Shown here in pieces: positions 7,319 through 16,504 of a stretch of DNA of 64,000 nucleotides. Each line of letters begins with the position of its first letter. Position 1 is the stretch's first letter. The notes below the pieces were generated by a model. The model searched no databases, was not told where the DNA came from, and saw nothing but the letters and a program-made list of their open reading frames with translations. Source of the DNA: Modestobacter italicus (GTDB lineage: Bacteria > Actinomycetota > Actinomycetes > Mycobacteriales > Geodermatophilaceae). Made by a program: the position numbers and the translations under genes. The stretch lies in assembly GCF_019799965.1 (NCBI RefSeq), contig NZ_JABGCJ010000004.1, positions 248,001 through 312,000 on the forward strand, given 5' to 3'.

Positions 7319-8938
7319 GTGCCGACCCTCGCCACCACCACCTGGGACGACCCCGCCGTCGCCGCGCTGACCGCCGCCCAGCAGGTGGACCTGCGGGCCC
7401 GGTACGACGCCGTCGTCGTGGGCGGCGGCCACAACGGCCTGACCGCCGCCGCCTACCTCGCCCGGGCCGGCTGGTCGGTGCTGGTGCTCGAGCGGCGGGC
7501 CGCGCTCGGCGGCGCCGCGATCAGCGAGCAGGTGTTCCCCGGCGTCGACGTCCGGCTGTCCGCGTACTCCTACCTGGTCAGCCTGCTGCCCGACCGGGTC
7601 GTGTCCGACCTGCGGCTGCCGATCAGGCTGCTCGACCGGCCGGTCGCGTCCTTCACCCCGCTGCTGCGGAACGGCCGCCCGGGCGGGCTGCTGGTCGAGC
7701 GGGACGAGGGGCCGGAGACGGCAGCCTCCTTCCGGGCGCTGACCGGCTCGGACGCCGAGCTCGCCGGCTGGCAGCGCTTCTACGGCCGGCTCAGCACGCT
7801 GGCCGAGGACCTGGCCCCCACGCTGACCGAGCCGCTGCCCACCGAGGCGGAGCTCACCGCACGGCTGCGCGACCCGGGGATCTGGCACGACCTGCGACAG
7901 CGTCCGCTGGCCGACGTGGTGGCCGACCACCTGACCGACGACGACGTCCGGGGCATCGCGCTCACCGACGGGCTGATCGGCACCTCCGCCGACGTGCACG
8001 CCGCCGACGGCCTGGCCGGGCGTTGCTTCCTGTACCACCTGGTCGGCAACGGCACGGGCCGCTGGCGGGTGCCGGTGGGCGGGATGGGCGCGGTCAGCGG
8101 CGCCCTCGCCGACGCCGCCCGGGCCGCCGGCGCCACGCTGGTCACCCGCGCCACCGTCACCGGCCTGGACGCCCGGCCCGACGGGGTCACCGTGCACTGG
8201 ACCGACGACGACGGCACGCCGCACGCCGTCGACGCCGGCCACGTGGTCAGCGGCGCCGCACCGACGGTGCTGGACGAGCTGCTCGGCGCACCGGCGCCGG
8301 CCCGACCGTCGGGGTCGCAGCTGAAGGTCAACATGGTGCTGCGCCGGCTGCCCGGGCTGCGGTCGGGGGCCGACCCGCACCGGGTGTTCGGCGGCACCGT
8401 GCACGTCGACGAGGCGGCCGGCCGGCTCGACGCCGCGTACGCGCAGGCCGCGGCCGGGCGGCTGCCCGACGTCATCCCGTTCGAGGTGTACTGCCACTCG
8501 CTCACCGACCCGTCGATCGTCGGCGGCACCGGGCTGCACACCCTGACCCTGTTCGGGCTGCACACCCCGGCCGAGCTCTACGCCACCGACCCGGCGGGCA
8601 CCCGGGCGGAGGCCGTGCGGCGGGTCGTCGCCCAGCTCGACGCGCACCTGACCGAGCCGCTGGCCGACTGCCTGGCGCTGGACGCCGACGGGCGGCCGTG
8701 TCTGCAGGCGTCCTCACCGCTGGACGTCGAGGCTGCACTGGCGATGCCCGGCGGGCACATCTTCCACGGCGACCTCTCCTGGCCGGTCGCGCTCGACCCG
8801 GCCCAGGCCGGCACCTGGGGCGTGGCGACGGCGCACCCCCGGGTGGTGGCCGCCTCCTCCGGCGGCACCGTGCGCGGCGGCGCCGTCAGCGGCCTCGGCG
8901 GCTTCGCCGCGGCCCAGCACCTGCTCGGCCACCGCTGA
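7319..8938 (+). CDS. FAD-dependent phytoene-desaturase-like oxidoreductase
   Basis: A 539-residue flavoprotein of the phytoene desaturase/PYROXD2-like NAD(P)/FAD oxidoreductase group. The FAD-binding Rossmann motif is VVVGGGHNGLTAAAYLARAG (about 32-51), followed by the characteristic VLVLERRAALGGAAISE. The C-terminal signature is seen near SSGGTVRGGAVSGLGGFAAA. The GTG at 7319 is preceded by AGGA at 8 bases. No other carotenoid gene is nearby, and such stand-alone members commonly have unknown substrates, so I do not assign a carotenoid reaction. It is followed by a strong hairpin. Confidence 0.87.
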   Translation: MPTLATTTWDDPAVAALTAAQQVDLRARYDAVVVGGGHNGLTAAAYLARAGWSVLVLERRAALGGAAISEQVFPGVDVRLSAYSYLVSLLPDRVVSDLRLPIRLLDRPVASFTPLLRNGRPGGLLVERDEGPETAASFRALTGSDAELAGWQRFYGRLSTLAEDLAPTLTEPLPTEAELTARLRDPGIWHDLRQRPLADVVADHLTDDDVRGIALTDGLIGTSADVHAADGLAGRCFLYHLVGNGTGRWRVPVGGMGAVSGALADAARAAGATLVTRATVTGLDARPDGVTVHWTDDDGTPHAVDAGHVVSGAAPTVLDELLGAPAPARPSGSQLKVNMVLRRLPGLRSGADPHRVFGGTVHVDEAAGRLDAAYAQAAAGRLPDVIPFEVYCHSLTDPSIVGGTGLHTLTLFGLHTPAELYATDPAGTRAEAVRRVVAQLDAHLTEPLADCLALDADGRPCLQASSPLDVEAALAMPGGHIFHGDLSWPVALDPAQAGTWGVATAHPRVVAASSGGTVRGGAVSGLGGFAAAQHLLGHR

Positions 8939-8988
8939 CCCGGACGCCGGCCGGGGACCGGGTCGGGTGACGTAGAGCCGGGCCACCT

Positions 8989-9022
8989 GACGTCGAGCCG
9001 CGCCCTGACCCGGCTCGACGTC
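8989..9022 (+). terminator. Perfect-stem hairpin terminator after the oxidoreductase gene
   Basis: GACGTCGAGCCG (8989-9000) and its exact complement CGGCTCGACGTC (9011-9022) with a 10-base loop. A partial third copy (GACGTAGAGCCG) lies just upstream at 8969-8980. No T tract. Confidence 0.6.
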
Positions 9023-9091
9023 GGATGGCGCGGGTCGACCCGGTCCGCGGCCCGGCGCGCGCAACCGGCGGCGGCGTGATCACCTGACCGG

Positions 9092-9925
9092 GTGCAGGTG
9101 GCGAGGGAGGCGCGCGGCCTGCTGGGCGCCATACGGGCACGGCTGCGGGGCCGGGACACCGCGCTCATCGCCGCGGGGCTGACCTTCTACGCCGGGATCG
9201 CCGTCGTCCCGGCGCTGGTGCTGTCACTCGGGCTGACCAGCTGGGTGGCCGGCGCGGACGCGGTGCACACCCTGACCGGCCGGCTGGCCCAGGTGCTCCC
9301 GGCCGAGCTGGGCGCCCCGGCGGCCGTCGCCGAGCTGGCTGCCGCCGGCACCGACCTGAGCCCGGTCGAGGCGCTGCTCACCCTGCTGCCCATCTCGCTC
9401 TACGGCGAGGGGCTGCGGCGGGCGATGCTGCGGTTCAGCCCGGAGCACGACCGGTTCACCGCCTGGCGCGGCCGGCTCTTCGCCCTGCCGATGCTGCTGC
9501 TGGCACCGCTGTTGGTGTACCCGTTGCTGCTGGTGGCCGACCTGCTGGCCCGGCTGTCCGAGACCCCCGGGTTCGCCGCGTGGCTGGGCGGGTTCACGGC
9601 CGGCTACTACTCGGTGCTCTTCGCCCTCACCCTGCCGCTGGTGTGGACCTTCCGGGTGGTGGCCGCCGGCCGGCTGCGCTGGCGGGCGGTGCTGGCCGGC
9701 GCACTGTTCACCGCGGCCTCGCTGTCGGGCTTCCTGCAGGGCTTCGTGCTGTTCCTCTCCCTGCCGCTGGACCTGGGTGCGCCCTTCGGCGGGCTCACCG
9801 TGGTCGGCGGGGTGGTCGCCGTCGGCTTCTGGCTGTTCCTGCTGCAGTTCGTGGTGCTCTTCGGCTGGCTGGCCACCCAGGCGCTGGACGAGCGGATCGC
9901 CCGCGGAGCCCCGGCCGAGGGCTGA
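9092..9925 (+). CDS. YihY/virulence factor BrkB family membrane protein
   Basis: A 277-residue inner-membrane protein with about six hydrophobic helices. The family opening is seen as ALIAAGLTFYAGIAVVPALVL, and later conserved parts include SLYGEGLRRAMLRFSP and RWRAVLAGALFTAASLSGF. YihY/BrkB proteins are widespread and their transport substrate is not established; the old RNase BN name is known to be wrong. The GTG at 9092 was chosen because it precedes the first conserved basic helix; a GTG at 9098 is equally possible. It converges on the DUF1089 gene with a 18-base gap. Confidence 0.85.
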   Translation: MQVAREARGLLGAIRARLRGRDTALIAAGLTFYAGIAVVPALVLSLGLTSWVAGADAVHTLTGRLAQVLPAELGAPAAVAELAAAGTDLSPVEALLTLLPISLYGEGLRRAMLRFSPEHDRFTAWRGRLFALPMLLLAPLLVYPLLLVADLLARLSETPGFAAWLGGFTAGYYSVLFALTLPLVWTFRVVAAGRLRWRAVLAGALFTAASLSGFLQGFVLFLSLPLDLGAPFGGLTVVGGVVAVGFWLFLLQFVVLFGWLATQALDERIARGAPAEG

Positions 9926-9943
9926 CCGAGCCCCGAGGGGTGC

Positions 9944-10525
9944 TCAGAGGTGCCGCACGGCGCTGCCCGGGTAGTCGAGCACCAGCCCGGCCGGGTCGAA
10001 CACCAGCTGGCAGCTGAAGTCCGAGGCCGGGGACTTGTAGTGGTACTGCTGGTGCGGGCCGTCGTCGTGCAGCCGGGTGTAGGACTGCTCCAGCCGGTCG
10101 ACCCCCAGGCCCACGGCCGCCACGAACGCCGCCGGGGCCGACGCGCGGCGGCCCACCCCCAGGCCCAGCCGGTGCACCGGCAGCGCGTTGGTCATCACCG
10201 AGCACTCCAGGTCGACGTCCAGGCAGCCGTCCAGGTCCGGGGCCGGCAGCCCGTCGACCAGCCACCGCCCCTCCCCGACCGCCTCCAGCACGGTGCTGCG
10301 GGGGCCGGCCGGCGAGCGGCCGGCGACCGCGGCCCGGCGGGTGGTCCAGTCGCCGTCGAGGTCGAGCAGGTACTCCACCGTCCAGGGCACGCCGTCCTGC
10401 ACGGCCGTGGTGCAGCCGGCGACCTGGACGCCGACCCCGGTCCGCCGGAAGTGCACGACCTCGAAGCCGGTCCGCGCCTGGTGGTGGCGCCACGCGGCGG
10501 CGTACGGCAGCTCGGCGAAGGTCAC
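9944..10525 (-). CDS. Putative glycolipid-binding protein (DUF1089)
   Basis: A 193-residue protein with the DUF1089 pattern: early GFEVVHFRRTGVGVQVAG, VEYLLDLDGDWTTRRAAV, then DVDLECSVMTNALPVHRLGL, and LEQSYTRL followed by YHYKSP near the end. The family is annotated as putative glycolipid-binding by structural similarity to LolA/LppX-type beta shells, without a proven role. There is no signal peptide. The GTG at 10523-10525 starts at the conserved part; the ribosome site is weak. It lies downstream of the ppk2 terminator. Confidence 0.75.
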   Translation of the reverse strand: MTFAELPYAAAWRHHQARTGFEVVHFRRTGVGVQVAGCTTAVQDGVPWTVEYLLDLDGDWTTRRAAVAGRSPAGPRSTVLEAVGEGRWLVDGLPAPDLDGCLDVDLECSVMTNALPVHRLGLGVGRRASAPAAFVAAVGLGVDRLEQSYTRLHDDGPHQQYHYKSPASDFSCQLVFDPAGLVLDYPGSAVRHL

Positions 10526-10585
10526 GCGTGCGTCCCGTCCTCGGCTCGGCGGGCGAACCCCACTCGGCGCGCTCCGGCTACCCGG

Positions 10586-10614
10586 CCGTGCGGCGGGGCA
10601 CACCCGCCGCACGG
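10586..10614 (-). terminator. Hairpin terminator of ppk2
   Basis: Perfect 12-base stem CCGTGCGGCGGG (10586-10597) and CCCGCCGCACGG (10603-10614) around a 5-base loop, starting 3 bases beyond the ppk2 stop codon on the minus strand. Confidence 0.75.
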
Positions 10615-10617
10615 CGG

Positions 10618-11472
10618 TCAGCCGGTGACCGGGTGCTCCTCGATCAGCCGGTCCCGCTGCTCCGCGACGTCCCAGGCCGGCTCCGGCAGCCGCGGGTCCA
10701 GCTCGTCCACGGTCTCCAGCAGCAGCCGCCCGACGGCCCAGTTGCGGTACCACTTGCGGTCGGCCGGCACGACGTACCAGGGCGCGGTGTCGGTGCTGGT
10801 GCGGTCCAGCACCGTCTCGTAGGCGCGCTGGTAGGCCGGCCACAGCGCACGGTCGTCGAGGTCGGAGGGGTGGAACTTCCACCGCTTGGCCGAGTCGTCG
10901 AGCCGGGCCAGCAGCCGCTGCTTCTGCTCCCAGGGCGACAGGTGCAGGAAGACCTTGACCAGGGTGACGCCGTCGTCGGTGAGCTGCTGCTCGAAGCGCA
11001 CGATGTCCCGGTACCGCCGCTCGATGACCGCGGGGGTCGCCAGCTCGCGCACCCGGCCGACCAGCACGTCCTCGTAGTGCGACCGGTCGAAGACGCCGAG
11101 CTTCCCCGGGCCGGGCACCGCGCGGCGCACCCGCCAGAGGAACCCGTGCCGCAGCTCCTCGGGGGTCGGCTGCCCGAAGGCGGTGACCGAGACCCCTTGG
11201 GGCTGCACGGCGCCGACGACGTGCCGGACGACGCCGCCCTTGCCGCTGGTGTCCATGCCCTGCAGCACCAGCAGCACCCGCCGGCGGCCGCCACCCGCCG
11301 CCTCGGCGTAGAGCCGTTCCTGCAGCTCGGCCAGCCGCCGCCCCTCGGCCGCCGCGACGTCCTTGGTGCGGTCCTTGTCGCCGGGGGCCAGCGTCGTCGC
11401 CCGCGGGTCGAGGTCGGCGAGTGCGACCGGGGCGGCGGGGGCGCGCAGGGCTGAGCGCAGGGAGTCGACCAT
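10618..11472 (-). CDS. ppk2: Polyphosphate kinase 2 family, polyphosphate:nucleotide phosphotransferase
   Basis: Transfers phosphate between inorganic polyphosphate and nucleotides in the cytoplasm. At 284 residues it is the size of a one-domain PPK2. Walker A is GMDTSGKGG (about 72-80) and Walker B is FDRSHYEDVLVGR (about 128-140). The PPK2 lid residues follow in HLSPWEQKQRLLARLDD and KRWKFHPSDLDDR. The end (PWYVVPADRKWYRNWAV) is also canonical. It lies 22 bases behind HelD on the same strand and ends in a strong hairpin, so the two may be one transcript. The class (NDP or NMP as acceptor) cannot be fixed by eye. Confidence 0.93.
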   Translation of the reverse strand: MVDSLRSALRAPAAPVALADLDPRATTLAPGDKDRTKDVAAAEGRRLAELQERLYAEAAGGGRRRVLLVLQGMDTSGKGGVVRHVVGAVQPQGVSVTAFGQPTPEELRHGFLWRVRRAVPGPGKLGVFDRSHYEDVLVGRVRELATPAVIERRYRDIVRFEQQLTDDGVTLVKVFLHLSPWEQKQRLLARLDDSAKRWKFHPSDLDDRALWPAYQRAYETVLDRTSTDTAPWYVVPADRKWYRNWAVGRLLLETVDELDPRLPEPAWDVAEQRDRLIEEHPVTG

Positions 11473-11494
11473 CCCCGCAGCCTAGGGACCCGCC

Positions 11495-13564
11495 TCAGCC
11501 GGCGAGCTGGGCCGGCAGCTCCTCCCGGTGCAGCACGACCAGGGTGCTCACCGCCCGGGTGAGGACGACGTAGAGGCGGTGCAGCCCGCGGGGCTCGGCG
11601 GCGACGATCGCGGCGGGCTCCACCACCACGACCGAGTCGAACTCCAGGCCCTTGGCCAGGGTCGCGGGCACCACGGAGACGCGGGTGGTCTCCGCGCCGT
11701 CGTCGGTGAGCGCGGCGACGTCCAGGCCGGCGGCGACCAGCAGGTCGACCACCTCGGCCACCGAGGCGTCGGCGCAGACCACCCCAGTCGATCCCTCCCC
11801 GGCCGCCAGCTCACCGACCACCTCGACCAGCGGCTCGGCCAGCAGCGTGACCGGCCGCAGGCGCAGCGAGCCCGGCTCCCGGCGCACCGCGGTGGCCTGG
11901 CCCAGACCGGGGGCGAGCGAGGGCAGCAGCCGGTTGGCGAAGTCGAGCACCTCGCCGGGCACCCGGTAGCCGCGGGTCAGGGGCCGGACCGTGGTGTCGG
12001 GGCGGCCCAGGGCGGTGAGCGTCTGCGACCAGTCGGCCACCGACCAGGGGCTGGTGGCCTGGGCCAGGTCGCCGAGGACGGTCAGCGACCCGGCGGCGAG
12101 CCGGCGGGCCACCGCCCGGCACTGCATCGGGGAGAGGTCCTGCGCCTCGTCGACGACCACGTGCCCGTAGCCCGGCGTGCGCTCCAGCATCCCGGCCACC
12201 TCGTCGACCAGCACCGCGTCGGCCGGGGTCCACCGGGCGGCCCGCACCGAGCGCGGCGGCTTCGGCCAGTGCAGCAGCGCCTGCTCCTCCTCGGTGAGCA
12301 CGCCCTGGGCGGCCCGGGCCAGCCGCTCGGGGTCGGTGAACAGGTCGTGCACCAGCCCGGCGGCGTCCACGGCGGGCCAGACCGCGTCGCAGAAGGCCCG
12401 CACCTCGGCGCTGCGGGCGCACCGCCGGGTCTCGGCGTCCGTCGGGCTGCCGCCACCGGCCTCCTTGAGCCGGCGGGCGTACTCGGCCAGGCTCATGGCC
12501 AGCCGCTCCCGGCCGGCCGCGTAGTGCACCAGCTGCTGCTCGTCGACGCCGCTGGTGCCGGCCCGGCGGAGGTCGTCGACGAAGCGCTTGAGCCGGTCGT
12601 CCCCGATCCGGTACTTCCGCCCGGACAGGGTCACCTGCACCGAGTCCGTGGGCTTGCGGACGCCGCCCCACAGCGCCCGCCGCAGCACCTCGGCCATCCG
12701 CGGGTCGCCCTTGAGGACGGCGACCTCCGGGGCGTCCTGGGCGCGCACCGTCACCCGCGCGGTGAGGCTCTCCACCGTCGCCTGGTCGACCTCCACCTCA
12801 CCGAGCGCGGGCAGCACCTGTTCGATGTAGCGGAGGAACGCCTTGTTCGGGCCGACGACCAGCACGCCGGTGCGGGCCAGCTGCTCGCCGTGCGTGTACA
12901 GCAGGTAGGCGGCCCGGTGCAGCCCGACCGCGGTCTTGCCGGTGCCCGGGGCGCCCTGCACGCAGATCGACTCGGTCAGCGGGGCCCGGACGATGTCGTC
13001 CTGGTCGGGCTGGATGGTGGCCACGATGTCGCGCATCGGGCCGCTGCGCGGGCGCTCGATCTCCTGCCGCAGGATGTCGCCGGTGCCGCCGTCGTCCTGA
13101 CCCTCGTCCAGGTGCTCGTCCTCGTAGCTGGTCAGCTCCCCCTCCGCGAAGCCGAACCGGCGGCGGCGGGCCAGACCCTGCGGTTCGGCGGCGCTGGCCT
13201 GGTAGAACGGCCGGCTCATCGGCGCCCGCCAGTCGATGACGACCGGGTCACCGGCGGCGTCCCGGACGTGCCGGCGGCCGATGTGGAAGGTCTCCGGCAC
13301 GCCGTCCGGGCCCGACCCGGCGGAGCCGTCGGTGCGGCCGAAGAACGCCGGGACACCGGGGTCGTGGGCCAGCGAGCGGAGCCGTTCGGCGCGGGCGGCG
13401 CCCAGCCGCTCGGAGGCCCAGGCGTCGACGCCGGCGTCGGCGACGGACACCGCGGCGGCGCGCATCTGGGTGAGGCAGTCGGCGGCGCGGAGCAGGTGGT
13501 CGCGCTCGGCGGCGAGGACGGGATCGGTGGTGGTCCGGGTTCCTCCGGCGGCGGCGGCAGACAC
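11495..13564 (-). CDS. helD: HelD-type UvrD/Rep superfamily helicase (RNA polymerase recycling factor)
   Basis: A 689-residue SF1 ATPase of the HelD type. Known HelD proteins clear stalled RNA polymerase from DNA by inserting arms into the enzyme channels. The N-terminal arm-like region (1-100) is followed by PVVIDWRAPMSRPFYQA, a hallmark of HelD. Walker A is QGAPGTGKTAVGLHR (about 203-217) and Walker B is VVVDEAQDLSPMQ in the middle. The final motifs resemble FDSVVVVEP and YVVLTRAVSTLVVLH. Size and order fit class II actinobacterial HelD. The GTG start precedes the divergent PRC-barrel gene by about 100 bases. Confidence 0.9.
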   Translation of the reverse strand: MSAAAAGGTRTTTDPVLAAERDHLLRAADCLTQMRAAAVSVADAGVDAWASERLGAARAERLRSLAHDPGVPAFFGRTDGSAGSGPDGVPETFHIGRRHVRDAAGDPVVIDWRAPMSRPFYQASAAEPQGLARRRRFGFAEGELTSYEDEHLDEGQDDGGTGDILRQEIERPRSGPMRDIVATIQPDQDDIVRAPLTESICVQGAPGTGKTAVGLHRAAYLLYTHGEQLARTGVLVVGPNKAFLRYIEQVLPALGEVEVDQATVESLTARVTVRAQDAPEVAVLKGDPRMAEVLRRALWGGVRKPTDSVQVTLSGRKYRIGDDRLKRFVDDLRRAGTSGVDEQQLVHYAAGRERLAMSLAEYARRLKEAGGGSPTDAETRRCARSAEVRAFCDAVWPAVDAAGLVHDLFTDPERLARAAQGVLTEEEQALLHWPKPPRSVRAARWTPADAVLVDEVAGMLERTPGYGHVVVDEAQDLSPMQCRAVARRLAAGSLTVLGDLAQATSPWSVADWSQTLTALGRPDTTVRPLTRGYRVPGEVLDFANRLLPSLAPGLGQATAVRREPGSLRLRPVTLLAEPLVEVVGELAAGEGSTGVVCADASVAEVVDLLVAAGLDVAALTDDGAETTRVSVVPATLAKGLEFDSVVVVEPAAIVAAEPRGLHRLYVVLTRAVSTLVVLHREELPAQLAG

Positions 13565-13664
13565 GGTCGGAGGACGTTACGCGCGGCCGACGACCGGGTC
13601 GACCGACTTGCCGGCCGACGCGCCGGGGATGTGTAGACCCCGGCGTTCCGGATCATCCAGAGGC

Positions 13665-14396
13665 ATGGCCAGTGACTCCGCTCTGCCCCCGGTCATCGGG
13701 GCGATCGCCGACGACCAGGACGGAAAGCCCCTGGGCACGGTCACCGCCGTCTTCCTGGACGACGTGACCGGTCAGCCCACCTGGGTCGGGCTGACCCCGG
13801 GCCTGCACGCCCACACCGACACCGACGAGGTGCCGGTGATCGCGCCGGTCTCCGGGTCCGACCTCGTCGACGGACGCCTCCGGCTGTCCGTCTCCGCCGC
13901 CGCCGTGGGGGCTGCGCCCCGGGCGTCCCAGCCCGATCGGCTGACCCCCGCGGAGGAGACGACCCTCCGCGCCCACTACGCCGGCGCGTCGCCCCGGGCC
14001 ACCACCGGGGCCGCAGCCGACTCGGCGATGACCCGGTCCGAGGAGCAGCTGGACGTGACCACGGTCGTGGAGCCGTGGACCCGTGCCGTGCTGCGGATCG
14101 AGGAGGTCACCGAAGAGGTCATGGTGCCGGTCACCGTGACCCGGCAGCGTGCCCGGATCGAGCACCTGCCGCTGACCACCCGCGACAGCGCCCGCGATGC
14201 CGGTGCGCCGGGCAGCCGGCGGGAGACCAGCACCAGCGAGTGGGTCACCCTCTACGCCGACGAGCCGGTGGTCACCGTCGAGCGGCGGCCGGCCGAGCGC
14301 GTGCGGCTGGCCACCTCGTGGGTCACCGAGCAGACCACCGTCTCCGACCAGCTGCGCAAGGAGCAGGTGGAGCTGACCACCACCGACACCCTCTGA
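13665..14396 (+). CDS. PRC-barrel and DUF2382 domain protein
   Basis: A 243-residue cytoplasmic protein. Residues 10-85 form a PRC-barrel (PLGTVTAVFLDDVTGQPTWV, then VIAPVSGSDLVDGRLRL). Residues 125-240 form a DUF2382 domain (SEEQLDVTTVVEPWTRAVL, EEVMVPVTVTRQRARIE, DEPVVTVERRPAERVRL). This architecture is common in soil actinobacteria and is often placed near stress genes, but its molecular role is unknown. The ATG at 13665 has AGAGG just upstream. It is divergent from helD. Confidence 0.85.
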   Translation: MASDSALPPVIGAIADDQDGKPLGTVTAVFLDDVTGQPTWVGLTPGLHAHTDTDEVPVIAPVSGSDLVDGRLRLSVSAAAVGAAPRASQPDRLTPAEETTLRAHYAGASPRATTGAAADSAMTRSEEQLDVTTVVEPWTRAVLRIEEVTEEVMVPVTVTRQRARIEHLPLTTRDSARDAGAPGSRRETSTSEWVTLYADEPVVTVERRPAERVRLATSWVTEQTTVSDQLRKEQVELTTTDTL

Positions 14397-14632
14397 GCCG
14401 GGTGGCTCGGCGCGCCCCTGCACCGGGACGCCCGTCGGCACGATCCGCGTCGCGCGCGGCGGTGACCGGCACCGGCGATCACCGGATGTGATGTGGGTCT
14501 CACTCGGCGTCCGCGGCGCTCGATGCTCGGGGCCGCCCCGGTGGCACGGGCTCCCGCCCGGCCGCCGGCGGGTGGTCAGCTGCACCTGGCCGCCGGTGGC
14601 GGCCACTCCTCCGACGACGCAGGAGCCGCGCG

Positions 14633-16462
14633 GTGACCCAGACCCTGGACCCGACCGACACCCCGACCACCGACGCCGACGACCCCGGCAGCCCGGTCGA
14701 GGCCTGGCTGGAGGAGTTCCAGTCGGCCCTGACCGCCCGGGACGTCGACCGGGTGGCCGAGCTCTTCGCCCCCACCTGCTTCTGGCGCGACCTGGTCGCC
14801 TTCAGCTGGAACATCACCACGGTCGAGGGGCACGACGGCGTCCGGGACCTGCTCCGGGCGACGCTGGACCGCACCGACCCGCGGGACTTCCGGGCCGGCG
14901 AGCCGCCGACGACCGCGGACGGGGTCGACGAGGCGTGGGTCGAGTTCGAGACGGCGGTCGGGCGGGGCCGCGGGCACCTGCGGCTGCGCGAGGGCCGCGC
15001 CTGGACGCTGCTCACCACGCTGTACGAACTGACCGGGCACGAGGAGCCGGTCCGGGACCGGCGGCCGATGGGCGCCGAGCACGGCATCCACCGGGACCGG
15101 GAGACCTGGCGGGACCGGCGCGAACGGGAGGCCCGGGAGCTGGGGTACCGCACCCAGCCGTACGTGCTCGTGGTCGGCGGCGGGCAGGGCGGGATCGCCC
15201 TCGGGGCCCGGCTGCGGCAGCTCGACGTCCCCACCATCGTCATCGACAAGCACCCGCGCCCGGGCGACCAGTGGCGCAGCCGCTACAAGTCGCTGTGCCT
15301 GCACGATCCGGTCTGGTACGACCACCTGCCCTACATCAAGTTCCCGGACAACTGGCCGGTGTTCGCCCCGAAGGACAAGATCGCCGACTGGCTGGAGTCC
15401 TACACCCGGGTGATGGAGCTGGACTACTGGTCGAACACCCGGGCGATCAGCGCCGCCCACGACGAGGCGACCCAGGAGTGGCGGGTCACCGTCGAGCGGG
15501 ACGGCGTGCCGGTGGAGCTGCGCCCGGCGCAGCTGGTGCTGGCCACCGGGATGTCGGGCAAGCCGAACGTCCCGGTGCTGCCGGGCCAGGACGTCTTCCG
15601 CGGCGACCAGCACCACTCCTCGGCCCACCCCGGCCCGGACGCCTACCGAGGCAAGCGCTGCGTCGTCATCGGCTCGAACAACTCGGCCTTCGACATCTGC
15701 GGGGCGCTGTGGGAGGTCGGCGCCGACGTCACGATGGTGCAGCGCTCCTCGACCCACATCGTCCGGTCGGACTCGCTGATGGAGATCGGGCTGGGGGCCC
15801 TCTACTCCGAGCAGGCCGTCGCATCGGGCATCACGACCGAGAAGGCCGACCTGACCTTCGCCTCGCTGCCGTACCGGATCATGCACGAGTTCCAGATCCC
15901 GCTCTACGACCAGATGCGCGAGCGGGACGCCGACTTCTACCAGCGGCTGGAGGCGGCCGGGTTCGACCACGACTGGGGCGACGACGGCTCGGGCCTGTTC
16001 ATGAAGTACCTGCGCCGCGGCTCCGGCTACTACATCGACGTGGGCGCCGCCGACCTCGTGGCGAACGGCGACGTCCGGCTGGTGCACGGGCAGGTGGACC
16101 ACCTGACCGAGGACTCGGTCGTGCTGGCCGACGGCACGCAGCTGCCGGCCGACCTGGTCGTGTACGCCACCGGCTACGGCTCGATGAACGGCTGGGCGGC
16201 CGACCTGATCAGCCAGGAGGTCGCCGACCGGGTGGGCAAGGTGTGGGGGCTGGGCTCGGACACCACCAAGGACCCGGGCCCGTGGGAGGGCGAGCAGCGG
16301 AACATGTGGAAGCCCACCCAGCAGGAGGCGCTGTGGTTCCACGGCGGCAACCTGCACCAGTCGAGGCACTACTCGCTGTACCTGGCGCTGCAGCTCAAGG
16401 CCCGGCAGGTGGGCATCCCGACGCCGGTGTACCGGCTCCAGGAGGTCCACCACACCTGCTGA
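14633..16462 (+). CDS. Flavin-containing monooxygenase with N-terminal SnoaL/NTF2-like domain
   Basis: A 609-residue two-domain protein. Residues 20-150 form an NTF2/SnoaL-like fold (EEFQSALTARDVDRVAELFA, CFWRDLVAFSWNITT). The rest is a class B flavin monooxygenase: FAD motif VLVVGGGQGGIALGARL (about 178-194), NADPH motif CVVIGSNNSAFDICGAL (about 342-358), and DLVVYATGYGSM near the C-terminus. Such enzymes typically insert oxygen into ketones or oxidise N and S atoms; the substrate is unknown here. The GTG at 14633 has AGGAG 7 bases upstream. The transcript ends in a shared bidirectional hairpin. Confidence 0.9.
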   Translation: MTQTLDPTDTPTTDADDPGSPVEAWLEEFQSALTARDVDRVAELFAPTCFWRDLVAFSWNITTVEGHDGVRDLLRATLDRTDPRDFRAGEPPTTADGVDEAWVEFETAVGRGRGHLRLREGRAWTLLTTLYELTGHEEPVRDRRPMGAEHGIHRDRETWRDRREREARELGYRTQPYVLVVGGGQGGIALGARLRQLDVPTIVIDKHPRPGDQWRSRYKSLCLHDPVWYDHLPYIKFPDNWPVFAPKDKIADWLESYTRVMELDYWSNTRAISAAHDEATQEWRVTVERDGVPVELRPAQLVLATGMSGKPNVPVLPGQDVFRGDQHHSSAHPGPDAYRGKRCVVIGSNNSAFDICGALWEVGADVTMVQRSSTHIVRSDSLMEIGLGALYSEQAVASGITTEKADLTFASLPYRIMHEFQIPLYDQMRERDADFYQRLEAAGFDHDWGDDGSGLFMKYLRRGSGYYIDVGAADLVANGDVRLVHGQVDHLTEDSVVLADGTQLPADLVVYATGYGSMNGWAADLISQEVADRVGKVWGLGSDTTKDPGPWEGEQRNMWKPTQQEALWFHGGNLHQSRHYSLYLALQLKARQVGIPTPVYRLQEVHHTC

Positions 16463-16468
16463 CCGCCC

Positions 16469-16504
16469 CCTGAGGGGCCAGAGTCGCGACTTCGGCCCCT
16501 CAGG
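16469..16504. terminator. Bidirectional hairpin terminator between convergent genes
   Basis: CCTGAGGGGCC (16469-16479) pairs perfectly with GGCCCCTCAGG (16494-16504). The 14-base loop itself contains the palindrome AGTCGCGACT. It lies between the monooxygenase stop and the acVLRF1 stop and overlaps the latter. Confidence 0.75.
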
